Assembly: GCF_900156055.1 (NCBI RefSeq) | Contig: NZ_FTMQ01000002.1 | Coordinates: 62,001 to 126,000, forward strand | Reading direction: 5' to 3' | Length of the DNA stretch: 64,000 nucleotides | Source: Rhizobium sp. RU33A | GTDB taxonomy: Bacteria; Pseudomonadota; Alphaproteobacteria; Rhizobiales; Rhizobiaceae | In this document: piece by piece, positions 18,183 through 26,687 of the stretch | Numbering within the stretch: position 1 is the first letter of the stretch | Layout: each line of letters begins with the position of its first letter | Translations under genes and position numbers: made by a program | The notes under the pieces: model-generated | The model's database searches: none | The model's input: only the letters and a program-made list of their open reading frames with translations | Told to the model about the DNA's origin: nothing

Positions 18183-19258
18183 CCCATCAGATCGAACTAT
18201 CCGGCGTCAACAAGTACTACGGTGCCTATCACGCCCTGCGCGACATCGATCTCAAGATCCGCAAGGGTTCCTTCGTCGCCTTGGTCGGTCCGTCCGGTTG
18301 CGGCAAGTCAACGCTTCTGCGGTCGCTGGCTGGTCTCGAAAGCATTTCGGCGGGTGACCTGATCATTGCCGGCGAGAAGATGAACGGCGTACCGCCGCGC
18401 AAGCGCGACCTTGCCATGGTCTTCCAGTCCTATGCGCTCTACCCGCACATGACGGTTGAAGAGAACCTCACCTATTCCCTGCGTATTCGCGGGGTGAAGA
18501 AGGCAGAGGCCAAGAAGGCGGCGGAAGAGGTGGCGGCGACGACGGGCTTGTCCAATCTGTTGCACCGCTACCCGCGTGAACTCTCCGGCGGTCAGCGCCA
18601 GCGCGTGGCGATGAGCCGGGCCATCATCCGGCATCCGAAGGCGTTTCTGTTTGACGAACCGCTCTCCAATCTCGACGCCGCCCTTCGCGTGCACATGCGC
18701 AAGGAAATCCGCTCGTTGCATGACCGGCTGGGTGCCACTTCCGTCTATGTCACCCATGACCAGATCGAGGCGATGACCATGGCCGATCATGTCGTCGTCA
18801 TGCGGCAGGGCGTGATCGAGCAGCAGGGGCCTCCGCTCGAGCTCTATGATCGGCCGGTCAATAAGTTCGTTGCCGGCTTCATCGGTTCGCCGGCGATGAA
18901 CTTCATCCCGGCCAAGGCGGGTGCGGATGGGCGGTCTCTGGTTTTCGAACTCGGCAATCCGCAAGTCGTGACGCTAGATCGGCCTCTGCCGACAGCCTCC
19001 AAGCTGATCGTCGGCCTGCGGCCAGAGCATCTCCGGCTGGTCGAGGAAGCAGACGCACAGATCCGACTGCCGGTCGGTGTCGTCGAGAGCACCGGCTCGA
19101 TGACCTACATCACGTCTGCCACGACACCCGAGATCAATGTGGTCGTGACGGATCGCCAGCCGCTCAGGTCGGGCGAGATGATGTCGCTCGGCTTCGATCC
19201 GGCGGATCTGCATCTGTTCGATGCCGACAGCGAACGACGGATCGACATCGCCGGTTGA
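18179..19258 (+). CDS. ABC sugar transporter ATPase (MalK/UgpC family)
   Basis: A 359-residue ATPase: Walker A GPSGCGKST (about 37-45), signature LSGGQRQRVAMSRAI, Walker B AFLFDEPLSNLD, switch His in YVTHDQIEAM, and a C-terminal OB-fold region after FIGSPAMNF. The start at ATG 18179 overlaps the permease stop. It is the last gene of the LacI-controlled operon and ends nine bases from the convergent glnT gene, with no clear intrinsic terminator between them. Confidence 0.9.
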   Translation: MTHQIELSGVNKYYGAYHALRDIDLKIRKGSFVALVGPSGCGKSTLLRSLAGLESISAGDLIIAGEKMNGVPPRKRDLAMVFQSYALYPHMTVEENLTYSLRIRGVKKAEAKKAAEEVAATTGLSNLLHRYPRELSGGQRQRVAMSRAIIRHPKAFLFDEPLSNLDAALRVHMRKEIRSLHDRLGATSVYVTHDQIEAMTMADHVVVMRQGVIEQQGPPLELYDRPVNKFVAGFIGSPAMNFIPAKAGADGRSLVFELGNPQVVTLDRPLPTASKLIVGLRPEHLRLVEEADAQIRLPVGVVESTGSMTYITSATTPEINVVVTDRQPLRSGEMMSLGFDPADLHLFDADSERRIDIAG

Positions 19259-19267
19259 TCTAGAGCG

Positions 19268-20575
19268 TCAGACGTCCAGTGTCGTCTGGCGCTCCCAGGC
19301 GGTGAAATGGGAGCAATAGCTGGCCCATTCGTCGTGCTTGAGCTTCAGATAGGCGTCCGAGAATTCCGTGCCGAGTGAGGCTTTCAGAACACCGTCCTCT
19401 TCGAAGGCGCGTAGCGCATCGAGGAGGTTCAGCGGCAGTCGTGGTGCATCCTTCACCATGTAGCCATCGCGGTACATGTCGATGTCGTAATGCGGGCCGG
19501 GATCGGCATTGCTCTTGATGCCGCTCAAACCCGCCGCGATGATGATCGACTGGAGAAGGTAGGGGTTTACAGCCCCATCGGGCAGGCGGAGTTCGAAGCG
19601 TCCGGGACCGGGGACGCGCACCATATGGGTGCGGTTGTTGCCGGTCCAGGTGACGGTGTTCGGTGCCCAGGTGGCGCCGGAGACGGTGCGTGGCGCATTG
19701 ATGCGCTTGTAGGAATTGACGGTCGGATTGGTGATCGCGGCGAGTGCGGAGGCGTGCTTCATGATGCCGCCGAGGAAGGTCTTGCCCTTGGCGGACAGGC
19801 CGAAAGGCATGTCCTTGTCGGCGAAGGCGTTGACCTTGCCATCGATGTCCCAGACCGAGATATGCGCATGGCAACCGTTGCCGGTTAGACCCTTGAACGG
19901 TTTCGGCATGAAGGTGGCGCGCAGCCCGTGCTTTTCGGCGACTGACTTGACCATGAACTTGAAGAAGGAATGCTTGTCGGCCGTCCTCAGCGCGTCGTCA
20001 TACTCCCAGTTCATCTCGAACTGGCCGTTCGCGTCCTCGTGGTCGTTCTGGTAGGGCTTCCAGCCGAGCGACAGCATGTGGTCACAGATCTCGGCAATCA
20101 CGTCGTAGCGGCGCATCAGTGCCTGCTGGTCGTAGCAGGGTTTTTCGGCCGTATCGTATTTGTCTGAGATCGTCTCGCCGTCCGGCGAAATCAGAAAGAA
20201 TTCCGGTTCGACGCCGGTCTTGACGCGAAGCCCATGTTCAGCGGCTTCTGCTACCAGCTTTTTCAACACGACCCGAGGGGCCTGGGCGACGGGCTGATCG
20301 TCCATCATGCAGTCGGCAGCGACCCAGGCGACCTCCGGCTTCCACGGGAGCTGGATGACCGAGGAGGCATCCGGAATGGCGAAAAGGTCGGGATGGGCCG
20401 GCGTCAGATCGAGCCAGGCGGCAAATCCCGCGAAACCGGCGCCTTCCTTCTGCATCTCTGCGATGGCCTGCGCCGGGACCAGCTTGGCACGCTGAGCGCC
20501 GAAGAGATCGGTGAAGCTGATCATGAAGTATTTGATGCCTCGCTCCGCAGCGAAGCCTGCCAGATCCTGTGTCAC
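19268..20575 (-). CDS. glnT: Type III glutamine synthetase / gamma-glutamylmethylamide synthetase-like
   Basis: A 435-residue enzyme of the glutamine synthetase fold, closely resembling rhizobial GlnT. Metal and ATP residues lie in KTGVEPEFFL (about 142-151), NDHEDANGQFEMNW (about 195), GNGCHAHISVWD (about 255) and FELRLPDGAVNP. It forms an amide on glutamate; with ammonia the product is glutamine, with methylamine gamma-glutamylmethylamide, and sequence alone does not decide. It starts at GTG 20575 behind AGGGGA. The glxBCD-type genes stand upstream on the same strand but a strong terminator intervenes, so it may have its own promoter. Confidence 0.85.
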   Translation of the reverse strand: MTQDLAGFAAERGIKYFMISFTDLFGAQRAKLVPAQAIAEMQKEGAGFAGFAAWLDLTPAHPDLFAIPDASSVIQLPWKPEVAWVAADCMMDDQPVAQAPRVVLKKLVAEAAEHGLRVKTGVEPEFFLISPDGETISDKYDTAEKPCYDQQALMRRYDVIAEICDHMLSLGWKPYQNDHEDANGQFEMNWEYDDALRTADKHSFFKFMVKSVAEKHGLRATFMPKPFKGLTGNGCHAHISVWDIDGKVNAFADKDMPFGLSAKGKTFLGGIMKHASALAAITNPTVNSYKRINAPRTVSGATWAPNTVTWTGNNRTHMVRVPGPGRFELRLPDGAVNPYLLQSIIIAAGLSGIKSNADPGPHYDIDMYRDGYMVKDAPRLPLNLLDALRAFEEDGVLKASLGTEFSDAYLKLKHDEWASYCSHFTAWERQTTLDV

Positions 20576-20602
20576 GTCGTTCCCCTGTTTTTATGGATTG
20601 AG

Positions 20603-20612
20603 ACACATGTGT
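20603..20612. promoter_or_regulatory. ACACATGTGT palindrome in the glnT leader
   Basis: A perfect ten-base palindrome 28 bases before the glnT start, between the glxD terminator and the gene. It may be an operator for a glnT regulator. It is short, and chance occurrence cannot be excluded. Confidence 0.3.
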
Positions 20613-20654
20613 TGAAAAAGAATGGCCGCATCCGTGGGATCAGGATGCGGCCAT
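20613..20654 (-). terminator. Rho-independent terminator after glxD
   Basis: On the minus strand a perfect 12-base stem, ATGGCCGCATCC (20622-20633) with GGATGCGGCCAT (20643-20654), with a nine-base loop, is followed by TCTTTTTC. It lies nine bases after the glxD stop and separates glxBCD transcription from glnT. Confidence 0.85.
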
Positions 20655-20662
20655 CAGGTCTT

Positions 20663-21991
20663 TTAAAAACCTCCCTTGCCGGGATACCAGCTGGTGCCGG
20701 CGAGCGGCACCTGCGCCATTGCGGCGGCCTCCATCGTTAGCGCGCAGAGATCCTCCGGCTCCAGGTTGTGCAGCTTGTTCTTGCCGCAGGCGCGCGCGAT
20801 CGTCTGCGCCTCCAGCGTCATGACCTTCAGGTAGTTGGCGAGCCTGCGGCCTGCAGCGACCGGATCGAGACGAGCTGCGAGTTTCGGATCCTGTGTGGTG
20901 ATGCCGGCCGGGTCCCGGCCTTCGTGCCAGTCGTCATAGGCGCCGGCGGTGGTGCCAAGCTTCTGGTATTCCTCTTCCCATTTCGGGTCGTTGTCGCCGA
21001 TCGCGACGAGTGCTGCCGTGCCGATCGAGACAACGTCGGCGCCGAGTGCCAGGGCCTTTGCCACGTCGGCACCGGAGCGGATGCCGCCCGAGATGATCAG
21101 CTGGACCTTGCGATGCATGCCAAGATCCTGCAGCGCCTGCACGGCGGGCCTGATGCAGGCCAGTGTCGGCATGCCGACATTCTCGATGAACACGTCTTGG
21201 GTGGCCGCCGTGCCGCCCTGCATGCCGTCCAGCACCACCACATCAGCGCCGGCCTTCACAGCGAGAGCGGTGTCGTAATAGGGGCGGGCGCCGCCAACTT
21301 TCACATAGATCGGCTTTTCCCAGTCGGTGATCTCGCGCAGCTCGAGGATCTTGATTTCCAGATCATCGGGGCCCGTCCAGTCCGGATGGCGGCAGGCGGA
21401 GCGTTGGTCGATGCCCATTGGAAGGTTGCGCATCTGAGCGACGCGATCAGAGATCTTCTGGCCGAGCAGCATGCCGCCGCCGCCGGGCTTCGCCCCCTGG
21501 CCGACCACGACTTCGATCGCATCGGCGCGGCGCAGATCCCTAGGGTTCATGCCGTAGCGGGAGGGAAGATACTGGTAGACGAGTTTCTCAGAATGGCCGC
21601 GCTCCTCGTCGGTCATGCCGCCGTCGCCTGTGGTCGTCGAGGTGCCAGCCAGCGTCGCGCCGCGACCGAGCGCTTCCTTGGCATTGCCGGAGAGGGCGCC
21701 GAAGCTCATGCCGGCGATGGTGATCGGGATCTTCAACTCGATCGGCTTCTTGGCAAAGCGGGTACCCAGAACGACGGATGTGTCGCATTTCTCGCGGTAG
21801 CCTTCGAGCGGGTAGCGGGAGATCGACGCGCCGAGGAAAAGCAGGTCGTCGAAATGTGGGACCTTGCGCTTCGTGCCGCCGCCCCGGATGTCGTAGATGC
21901 CGGTTGCCGCCGCGCGGCGAATTTCGGCGAGCGTATGATCATCGAAGGTGGCGGACTTGCGCGGCGGGGTGAAGGGGTTGTGGTAGCTCAT
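20663..21991 (-). CDS. glxD: FMN-binding glutamate synthase-family protein (GlxD/MgsC-like)
   Basis: A 442-residue stand-alone version of the synthase (FMN and Fe-S) domain of GltB. Visible features are ITIAGMSFGALSGNAKEALGRGA (about 97), the glycine-rich phosphate loop (VVLDGMQGGTAATQD; IISGGIRSGADVAKALALGAD, about 285-320) and a Cys near the C terminus (ARACGKNKLHNLEPEDLCAL). With GlxB (amidotransferase) and GlxC (GXGXG domain) it would make a three-subunit glutamate synthase-like enzyme. In methylotrophs the equivalent trio is N-methylglutamate synthase; in rhizobia the substrate is not settled. Confidence 0.85.
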   Translation of the reverse strand: MSYHNPFTPPRKSATFDDHTLAEIRRAAATGIYDIRGGGTKRKVPHFDDLLFLGASISRYPLEGYREKCDTSVVLGTRFAKKPIELKIPITIAGMSFGALSGNAKEALGRGATLAGTSTTTGDGGMTDEERGHSEKLVYQYLPSRYGMNPRDLRRADAIEVVVGQGAKPGGGGMLLGQKISDRVAQMRNLPMGIDQRSACRHPDWTGPDDLEIKILELREITDWEKPIYVKVGGARPYYDTALAVKAGADVVVLDGMQGGTAATQDVFIENVGMPTLACIRPAVQALQDLGMHRKVQLIISGGIRSGADVAKALALGADVVSIGTAALVAIGDNDPKWEEEYQKLGTTAGAYDDWHEGRDPAGITTQDPKLAARLDPVAAGRRLANYLKVMTLEAQTIARACGKNKLHNLEPEDLCALTMEAAAMAQVPLAGTSWYPGKGGF

Positions 21992-22006
21992 CAGCTTTTC
22001 CTCGCC

Positions 22007-22693
22007 TCAATACGCATCGGCATTGTCGATGTTGAAATTGTAGAGTTTGCGGGCCGAACCGTAGCGCTTGAACTCCTCGGGCTTGGCATGCGTCACGCCA
22101 GCCTTCGCCAGCAGCTCGGCGAGCTTTTCGAGATGTTCCGGGCGCATTTCCTTTTCGACGCAATCTGCGCCAAGGCTTTTCACCGAGCCGCGCACGAAGA
22201 GCTTTGCTTCATAGATGCTGTCGCCCAAGGCCTCGCCGGCATCGCCGCAGACGACGAGGTGGCCGGACTGACCCATGAAGGCCGACATGTGGCCGATCGA
22301 GCCGTGCACGACGATATCGATGCCCTTCATCGAAATGCCGCAGCGGGAGGCGGCATTGCCCTTGATGACGAGCAGACCGCCGCGACCGGTGGCACCGGCA
22401 TATTGCGATGCGTCGCCCTCGATCACCACCGTGCCGGACATCATGTTTTCAGCCACGCCAGGACCGGCAGAGCCATGGATGGTGACGGTGCCGCCGTCAT
22501 TCATGCCGGCGCAGTAATAGCCGACCGATCCTTTCACCTCGACGGTGACAGGCGCATCGATGCCGACGGCAACAGCATGATGCCCGCGCGGGTTGACCAC
22601 CTCGAATTCGAGGTCGTTTGCGCCGGTGCCGAGATTGTGGAGCGCACTGTTCAACTCGCGAAGCGGGGTATGGGAGAGGTCGAAGATTGGCAT
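22007..22693 (-). CDS. glxC: GXGXG-motif protein (GlxC/MgsB-like)
   Basis: A 228-residue protein corresponding to the C-terminal GXGXG beta-helix domain of glutamate synthase. The repeated glycine pattern is clear (VKGSVGYYCAGMNDGGTV, IHGSAGPGVAENMMSGTV, VHGSIGHMSAFMGQSGHL). The start MPIFDLSH (22693) is the family N terminus; the frame stays open upstream as a shadow of glxB. It lies between glxB and glxD, with gaps of 28 and 15 bases, and probably acts as a structural subunit of the complex. Confidence 0.85.
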   Translation of the reverse strand: MPIFDLSHTPLRELNSALHNLGTGANDLEFEVVNPRGHHAVAVGIDAPVTVEVKGSVGYYCAGMNDGGTVTIHGSAGPGVAENMMSGTVVIEGDASQYAGATGRGGLLVIKGNAASRCGISMKGIDIVVHGSIGHMSAFMGQSGHLVVCGDAGEALGDSIYEAKLFVRGSVKSLGADCVEKEMRPEHLEKLAELLAKAGVTHAKPEEFKRYGSARKLYNFNIDNADAY

Positions 22694-22721
22694 TGGGCAA
22701 GCTTTCTCGGAGTGTCGCGGT

Positions 22722-23627
22722 TCAGGCGGCCTTTTCATGGTCCCAGAAATAGACGGTCGCCGGTTCCGGCTCCCAGACGCGGGCGGTCTCGATACCAGGC
22801 AGATTGACGAGCGCGCGGTACTCGGAACCAAAGGCGACATACTGGTCGGTCTCGGCCATGACGGCTGGCTTGCAGGCGATCGGGTCGCGCACCACGCCGA
22901 AACCGGTCTTTGTCCCGACAACGAATGTGAAGAAGCCGTCGAGATCGTCAAGCGCACCGGTCAGTGCTTCCCCCAGATCCTTGCCTTTGGCCATTTCTGC
23001 CGTGAGATAGGCGGCGGCCACTTCCGAGTCGTTCTGGGTCTCGAAGGACATGCCTTCGCGGATCAGTTCGCGGCGCAGGTTGTTGTGGTTCGACAGCGAG
23101 CCGTTGTGCACGAGGCACTGGTCGGCCCCGGTCGAGAAGGGATGCGCGCCAAGTGTCGTGACCGCACTTTCGGTCGCCATGCGGGTATGCCCGATGCCGT
23201 GGGTGCCGCCCATGGCGCGGACGCCGAAACGCTGTACGACATCCTTGGGGAGGCCGACTTCCTTGAAGATCTCGACGCTTTCGCCGGAGCCCATGATGCG
23301 GACATTGGGGCGGCTATCAGCGAGGGCAGACCGGATCTCGGTCAGTTGGCTCGCGGCGATCGAGATGACCGCATGGGTACTCTTTAATTCGATTTCCGCG
23401 GCGATGCCTGCCTCTACCAGATCTTCGGCGAGGCCCGCAAAATCACTTTCCGGGGCGGCGGACTGGATGGTGACCTTGGCGGTCTTGCCATCGACGCCGC
23501 CATAGATGGCGATGCCGGCCGAGTCCGGTCCTCGGTCGGTCATGGTGATCAGCATGTCCGAGAGGAGATCGCCGAGCCGGGGCTCCAGCGCCTTGTCCTT
23601 GAGAAACAGACCTACAATGCCGCACAT
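22722..23627 (-). CDS. glxB: Class II glutamine amidotransferase (GlxB/MgsA-like)
   Basis: A 301-residue Ntn-type amidotransferase. After Met removal Cys2 (MCGIVGLF) becomes the N-terminal nucleophile, which fixes the start at 23627 rather than at the longer frame start 23672. Other family features are MTDRGPDSAGIA, GIGHTRMATES and the FSTGADQCLVHNGSLSNHNNLR region that positions glutamine. It would release ammonia (or methylamine from gamma-glutamylmethylamide, if the complex is N-methylglutamate synthase) to the GlxD active site. It is the first gene of the glxBCD set. Confidence 0.87.
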   Translation of the reverse strand: MCGIVGLFLKDKALEPRLGDLLSDMLITMTDRGPDSAGIAIYGGVDGKTAKVTIQSAAPESDFAGLAEDLVEAGIAAEIELKSTHAVISIAASQLTEIRSALADSRPNVRIMGSGESVEIFKEVGLPKDVVQRFGVRAMGGTHGIGHTRMATESAVTTLGAHPFSTGADQCLVHNGSLSNHNNLRRELIREGMSFETQNDSEVAAAYLTAEMAKGKDLGEALTGALDDLDGFFTFVVGTKTGFGVVRDPIACKPAVMAETDQYVAFGSEYRALVNLPGIETARVWEPEPATVYFWDHEKAA

Positions 23628-23716
23628 GGCCACGCCCTCCAAAGTCTCTGGAGAAAGGGCTAGCAGCGGCATCCGAGAAAATCAATCTGAGGGAATAAAG
23701 TTTTCCTGTTGGGCAA

Positions 23717-24376
23717 CTATCGGCGTTGCGGATAGGAGATGATCGACAGGTAACGTGCCGGCAGGGCCACGAGTTCTTCAGGGCCGTGCGGTGCATCGGC
23801 GTCGAAGAATAGGCTGTCGCCTGCCTGCATCCGGTAGAGGCTGTCCCCGTGGCGATAAACCACTTCGCCTTCGAGCATGTAGAGAAACTCCATGCCTTCG
23901 TGCTGAAAGGTCGGAAAGACGTCTGACTCTGCGTTCAGCGTGATCAGATAGGGCTCGACGACAACACCGGAGGTGTTGTTCTCGATGTGGCCGAGAAGGC
24001 TGTAGTGATGTCCGGCCCGAGTTCCCCGGCGCTCCAGGTTCACGCCTTCGCCCGCCTTCACGAAGCTCGCCGACTTCGGCTCCTCGAAGCCCTTGAAGAA
24101 AGCTGTGATCGGCATTCCCAGCGCCTTCGACAGCGCCTGAAGTGTGGTCAGCGAAGGCGAAATGTTGCCGTTTTCTATCTTCGAGAGCATGCCGACCGAC
24201 ATGCCGGTGGCGGCGGCCAGATCGGCAACCGTGATGCCGAGCTTCTTGCGATAGGTCCGCACCTCATGGCCAATCGCCATCTCAAGATTGTTGGCGCGCG
24301 GTTCGCGAACTGCATGGGGATCCTGCGTCAGCGCCGGCTTCTGGGCGCTTTTCGCTGTCTTGGGTGTCTTTGCCAT
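23717..24376 (-). CDS. XRE-family regulator with C-terminal cupin domain
   Basis: A 219-residue regulator. Residues about 30-90 are a Cro/CI-type helix-turn-helix (VRTYRKKLGITVADLAAATGMSVGMLSKIENGNISPSLTTL) and the C-terminal third is a cupin_2 barrel (FPTFQHEGMEFLYMLEGEVVYRHGDSLYRMQAGDSLFFDADAPHGPEEL region, about 150-200). Such proteins usually control amine or amino-acid catabolism by sensing a small ligand in the cupin. It lies 89 bases upstream of glxB on the same strand and is the likely regulator of glxBCD and glnT. Confidence 0.85.
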   Translation of the reverse strand: MAKTPKTAKSAQKPALTQDPHAVREPRANNLEMAIGHEVRTYRKKLGITVADLAAATGMSVGMLSKIENGNISPSLTTLQALSKALGMPITAFFKGFEEPKSASFVKAGEGVNLERRGTRAGHHYSLLGHIENNTSGVVVEPYLITLNAESDVFPTFQHEGMEFLYMLEGEVVYRHGDSLYRMQAGDSLFFDADAPHGPEELVALPARYLSIISYPQRR

Positions 24377-24462
24377 GGATCCTCCTCATGCTTCGCCGGC
24401 ATGCCGGGTCATGATCCTCTAGCGGATTTTCAGCGCCTGCCCAATGGTCCCGATCGTTTCCG

Positions 24463-25509
24463 TTAAAGCCCAACGAAAACGAGGACTGCCAGCACGATCA
24501 GTGCAAGGAAGACGGTATCGGCGACCAGCACGCCGATCGCGCGTCCGCCGATCTTGAAGACTTCCGGCAGCGAGGTCTTCACGCCGACGGCGGCGATTGC
24601 GACCAGCAGCGCCCAGCGCGAGACCACGCCCGCCCAGTCGCCGACCACGGGCGGGATGCTGACGAGCGAGTTCAATGCTGCAAGCAGAAGGAAGGCGACG
24701 ACGAAGCCAGGGAGGAGGGGCGGGCGCTTCACATCGCCGGAGACCGTGCTTCGAAAGGCCAGTGCTGCCACGAGGACCACCGGTGCCAGCATGGTGACGC
24801 GGATCAGCTTGACGAAGACGGCTGTTTCGCCTGCGGGAACGGAGACAGAGAAGCCGGCGCCAGCGACCTGGGCGACATCATGGATTGTCGCGCCGAGGAA
24901 GATGCCGGTCTGGTGATCGTCCATCCCTGCCAGACTGGCGAGGATCGGGTAGAAGATCATGGCAAGGGTGGACAACATGGTCACACCGATGACGGTGAAC
25001 ACCATCTGCTGGTCGGCTTCCTTGCTGCGGTTGCCAAGCGTCGCGGAGATCGCAAGGGCTGCCGAAGCCCCGCATATCGCGACAGCACCACCGGTCAGGA
25101 CGCCGAAGGCCGTGCCCTGTCCAGAGAGGCGCGAGGCGAGGATGCCGAAGACGATGGTGAGCAGAACTGCGCCAACGATCATTGCGATCACGGCTGCACC
25201 GAGCTCGGCGAACATCGCGACGCTCACTCTGAGGCCGAGCAGGGCAATACCGATGCGAAGAACCGTGCGCGAGGCGAAGTCGAGGCCTGCAGCGGTCTTC
25301 GGGTCTTCGGCTAGGAAGTGCAGCGCAAGCCCGATCAGGATCGCAAGCAGCATGGCCGGCGCGCCGTAGTGTTCGGACAGGAAGGCTGACGCCAGCGCGA
25401 TCAACACGGTCACGGAGAGGCCGGGGAAAAGCTTCTGCCATTGCTCGCTCAAAGTCGCAGACTGGCGGTCTCGCTCCGGATCGGGCGAGGCGGTCGACGG
25501 TTCTGGCAT
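24463..25509 (-). CDS. yeiH: YeiH-family putative sulfate/sulfite exporter (UPF0324)
   Basis: A 348-residue integral membrane protein with about ten hydrophobic segments and the family signatures LRIGIALLGLRVS (about 85-97), GGAVAICGASAALAI (about 150) and FLGATIHDVAQVAGAG (about 205). Members of this UPF0324 family are found with sulfonate-degradation genes (TauZ/SuyZ-type) and are thought to export sulfite or sulfate. A TRAP transporter and an SsuD-like desulfonation cluster lie within 6 kb on the same strand, so sulfite or sulfate export is a reasonable but unproven role. Confidence 0.8.
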   Translation of the reverse strand: MPEPSTASPDPERDRQSATLSEQWQKLFPGLSVTVLIALASAFLSEHYGAPAMLLAILIGLALHFLAEDPKTAAGLDFASRTVLRIGIALLGLRVSVAMFAELGAAVIAMIVGAVLLTIVFGILASRLSGQGTAFGVLTGGAVAICGASAALAISATLGNRSKEADQQMVFTVIGVTMLSTLAMIFYPILASLAGMDDHQTGIFLGATIHDVAQVAGAGFSVSVPAGETAVFVKLIRVTMLAPVVLVAALAFRSTVSGDVKRPPLLPGFVVAFLLLAALNSLVSIPPVVGDWAGVVSRWALLVAIAAVGVKTSLPEVFKIGGRAIGVLVADTVFLALIVLAVLVFVGL

Positions 25510-25572
25510 GGATCACCTCTGGTGGGTCGCCCCGGAGATTGAAATCTCGCGCGATGCGCAGGGCGGTTCGGA

Positions 25573-25601
25573 TGGGATGCGCGGTCTAGCCGCGCATCCC
25601 A
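25573..25601 (-). terminator. Strong hairpin after dctP
   Basis: TGGGATGCGCGG (25573-25584) pairs perfectly with CCGCGCATCCCA (25590-25601), with a five-base loop, starting six bases after the dctP stop on the minus strand. No T run follows, so this is either a terminator acting without a U tract or an mRNA-end stabiliser. Confidence 0.6.
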
Positions 25602-25607
25602 CGTTCA

Positions 25608-26663
25608 TCAGTTCAAGTCAGCTGCGCGCTCGGCGTCAACCTTCTTCTGGGCATCGGCAACCGCTGCCGTGAACTGGTCGAACACTTCCGCACCGCCCGT
25701 GACGTTCGTCTTGAACCAGTCGAAGACCGGCGAGACGGCGGTCTTGAAGGCTTCCTTCTCGGCAGGCGTCGGCACGTAGATCTCGCCGCCGGCCTTGGCA
25801 AAGTCCTGATAGGCTGCGATTTCCTTGCGCTTCGGCGAGGCGAAGGTCGCCTGCTGGAGGGCGGCAAAGCCGTCGACGACGATCTGCTTCTGCTCGGGCG
25901 TCAGGCCCTGGAAGCGGTCGTTCGACATCCACCAGAAGGCGCCCATGTAGCTGTGGCCGTCGAGCGTCAGATATTTGAGGCCCGCATCCGGGAACTTCAT
26001 TGACATGATATCAGTGATGCCGTTTGCCGTGCCTTCGACAACGCCTGTCTGCAGCGAGGTGAAGAGTTCCGGCCACGGGATCGGGGTCGGAGCTGCACCC
26101 ACTGCGGTTGCGACCTGCTGCGGCAGGTCTGCAGGCACCGTGCGCATCTTGAGCCCCTTCAGATCTTCGGGCGACTTTACCGGCTGCTTGGTGTTGGCGT
26201 AGTTGCGCCAGCCGCCGGTGTTGCCGATGGTCATCAGGCGGATCTTATTGTCGCTGTCGGTGAGCGCTTTTTCACGCAGCTTGCGGGTGAAGTCGCCGGT
26301 CAGCACTTCCTCGGCAATCCGGTCGTCGCTCATCAGGTAGGGCAGGTCAAGAACCTGGATATAGGGGAAGAGGCCGGCTGCACCGCCAGAGGTCGAGATG
26401 TAGACGTCGAGCGATCCATCGGCGATGCCCTGGAGGCATTCTTCGCCCGTGGCGCAGAGTTGCGTGCCCATGAAGATCTCGACGGCGATCGCGCCGTTCG
26501 AGGCGTTTTCGATATAGTTCTTGAAGACGACGAGGCCGTCATAGTCCTCGTCGTTCTCGTTGGAATTGGCGGTGGCGCGTAGCGTGATGTCTGCGGCCTG
26601 CGCCACTCCCGTGATAGTCAATGCGCTGGCGAGCAGCAGAGTCTTGAACATGGACTTGAGCAT
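25608..26663 (-). CDS. dctP: TRAP transporter solute-binding protein (DctP family)
   Basis: A 351-residue periplasmic binding protein. The signal peptide runs from MLKSMFKTLLLASALTITG to about AQAA (residue 23), and the mature protein starts DITLRATAN. The substrate-clamping Arg of DctP proteins is expected in the segment LKGLKMRTVPADLP (about 167), and PIPWPELFTSLQTGVVEGTANG is characteristic of the family. It binds an organic acid and delivers it to DctQM for sodium-driven import. Cys residues in TQLCATGEECLQG (about 65-74) are unusual for the family and may form a disulfide. Confidence 0.87.
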   Translation of the reverse strand: MLKSMFKTLLLASALTITGVAQAADITLRATANSNENDEDYDGLVVFKNYIENASNGAIAVEIFMGTQLCATGEECLQGIADGSLDVYISTSGGAAGLFPYIQVLDLPYLMSDDRIAEEVLTGDFTRKLREKALTDSDNKIRLMTIGNTGGWRNYANTKQPVKSPEDLKGLKMRTVPADLPQQVATAVGAAPTPIPWPELFTSLQTGVVEGTANGITDIMSMKFPDAGLKYLTLDGHSYMGAFWWMSNDRFQGLTPEQKQIVVDGFAALQQATFASPKRKEIAAYQDFAKAGGEIYVPTPAEKEAFKTAVSPVFDWFKTNVTGGAEVFDQFTAAVADAQKKVDAERAADLN

Positions 26664-26687
26664 TCTGGTTCCTCCCGTTTTCTCAAG

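Noticed and set aside
20768..22807. A 679-codon open frame on the plus strand
   Set aside because: It is antisense to glxD and glxC and shows no recognisable domain; the opposite strand encodes well-conserved proteins.
23692..23706. GGAATAAAGTTTTCC, a weak dyad before glxB
   Set aside because: Only four bases of each arm match. It could be an XRE-cupin operator but is too weak to list as a feature.
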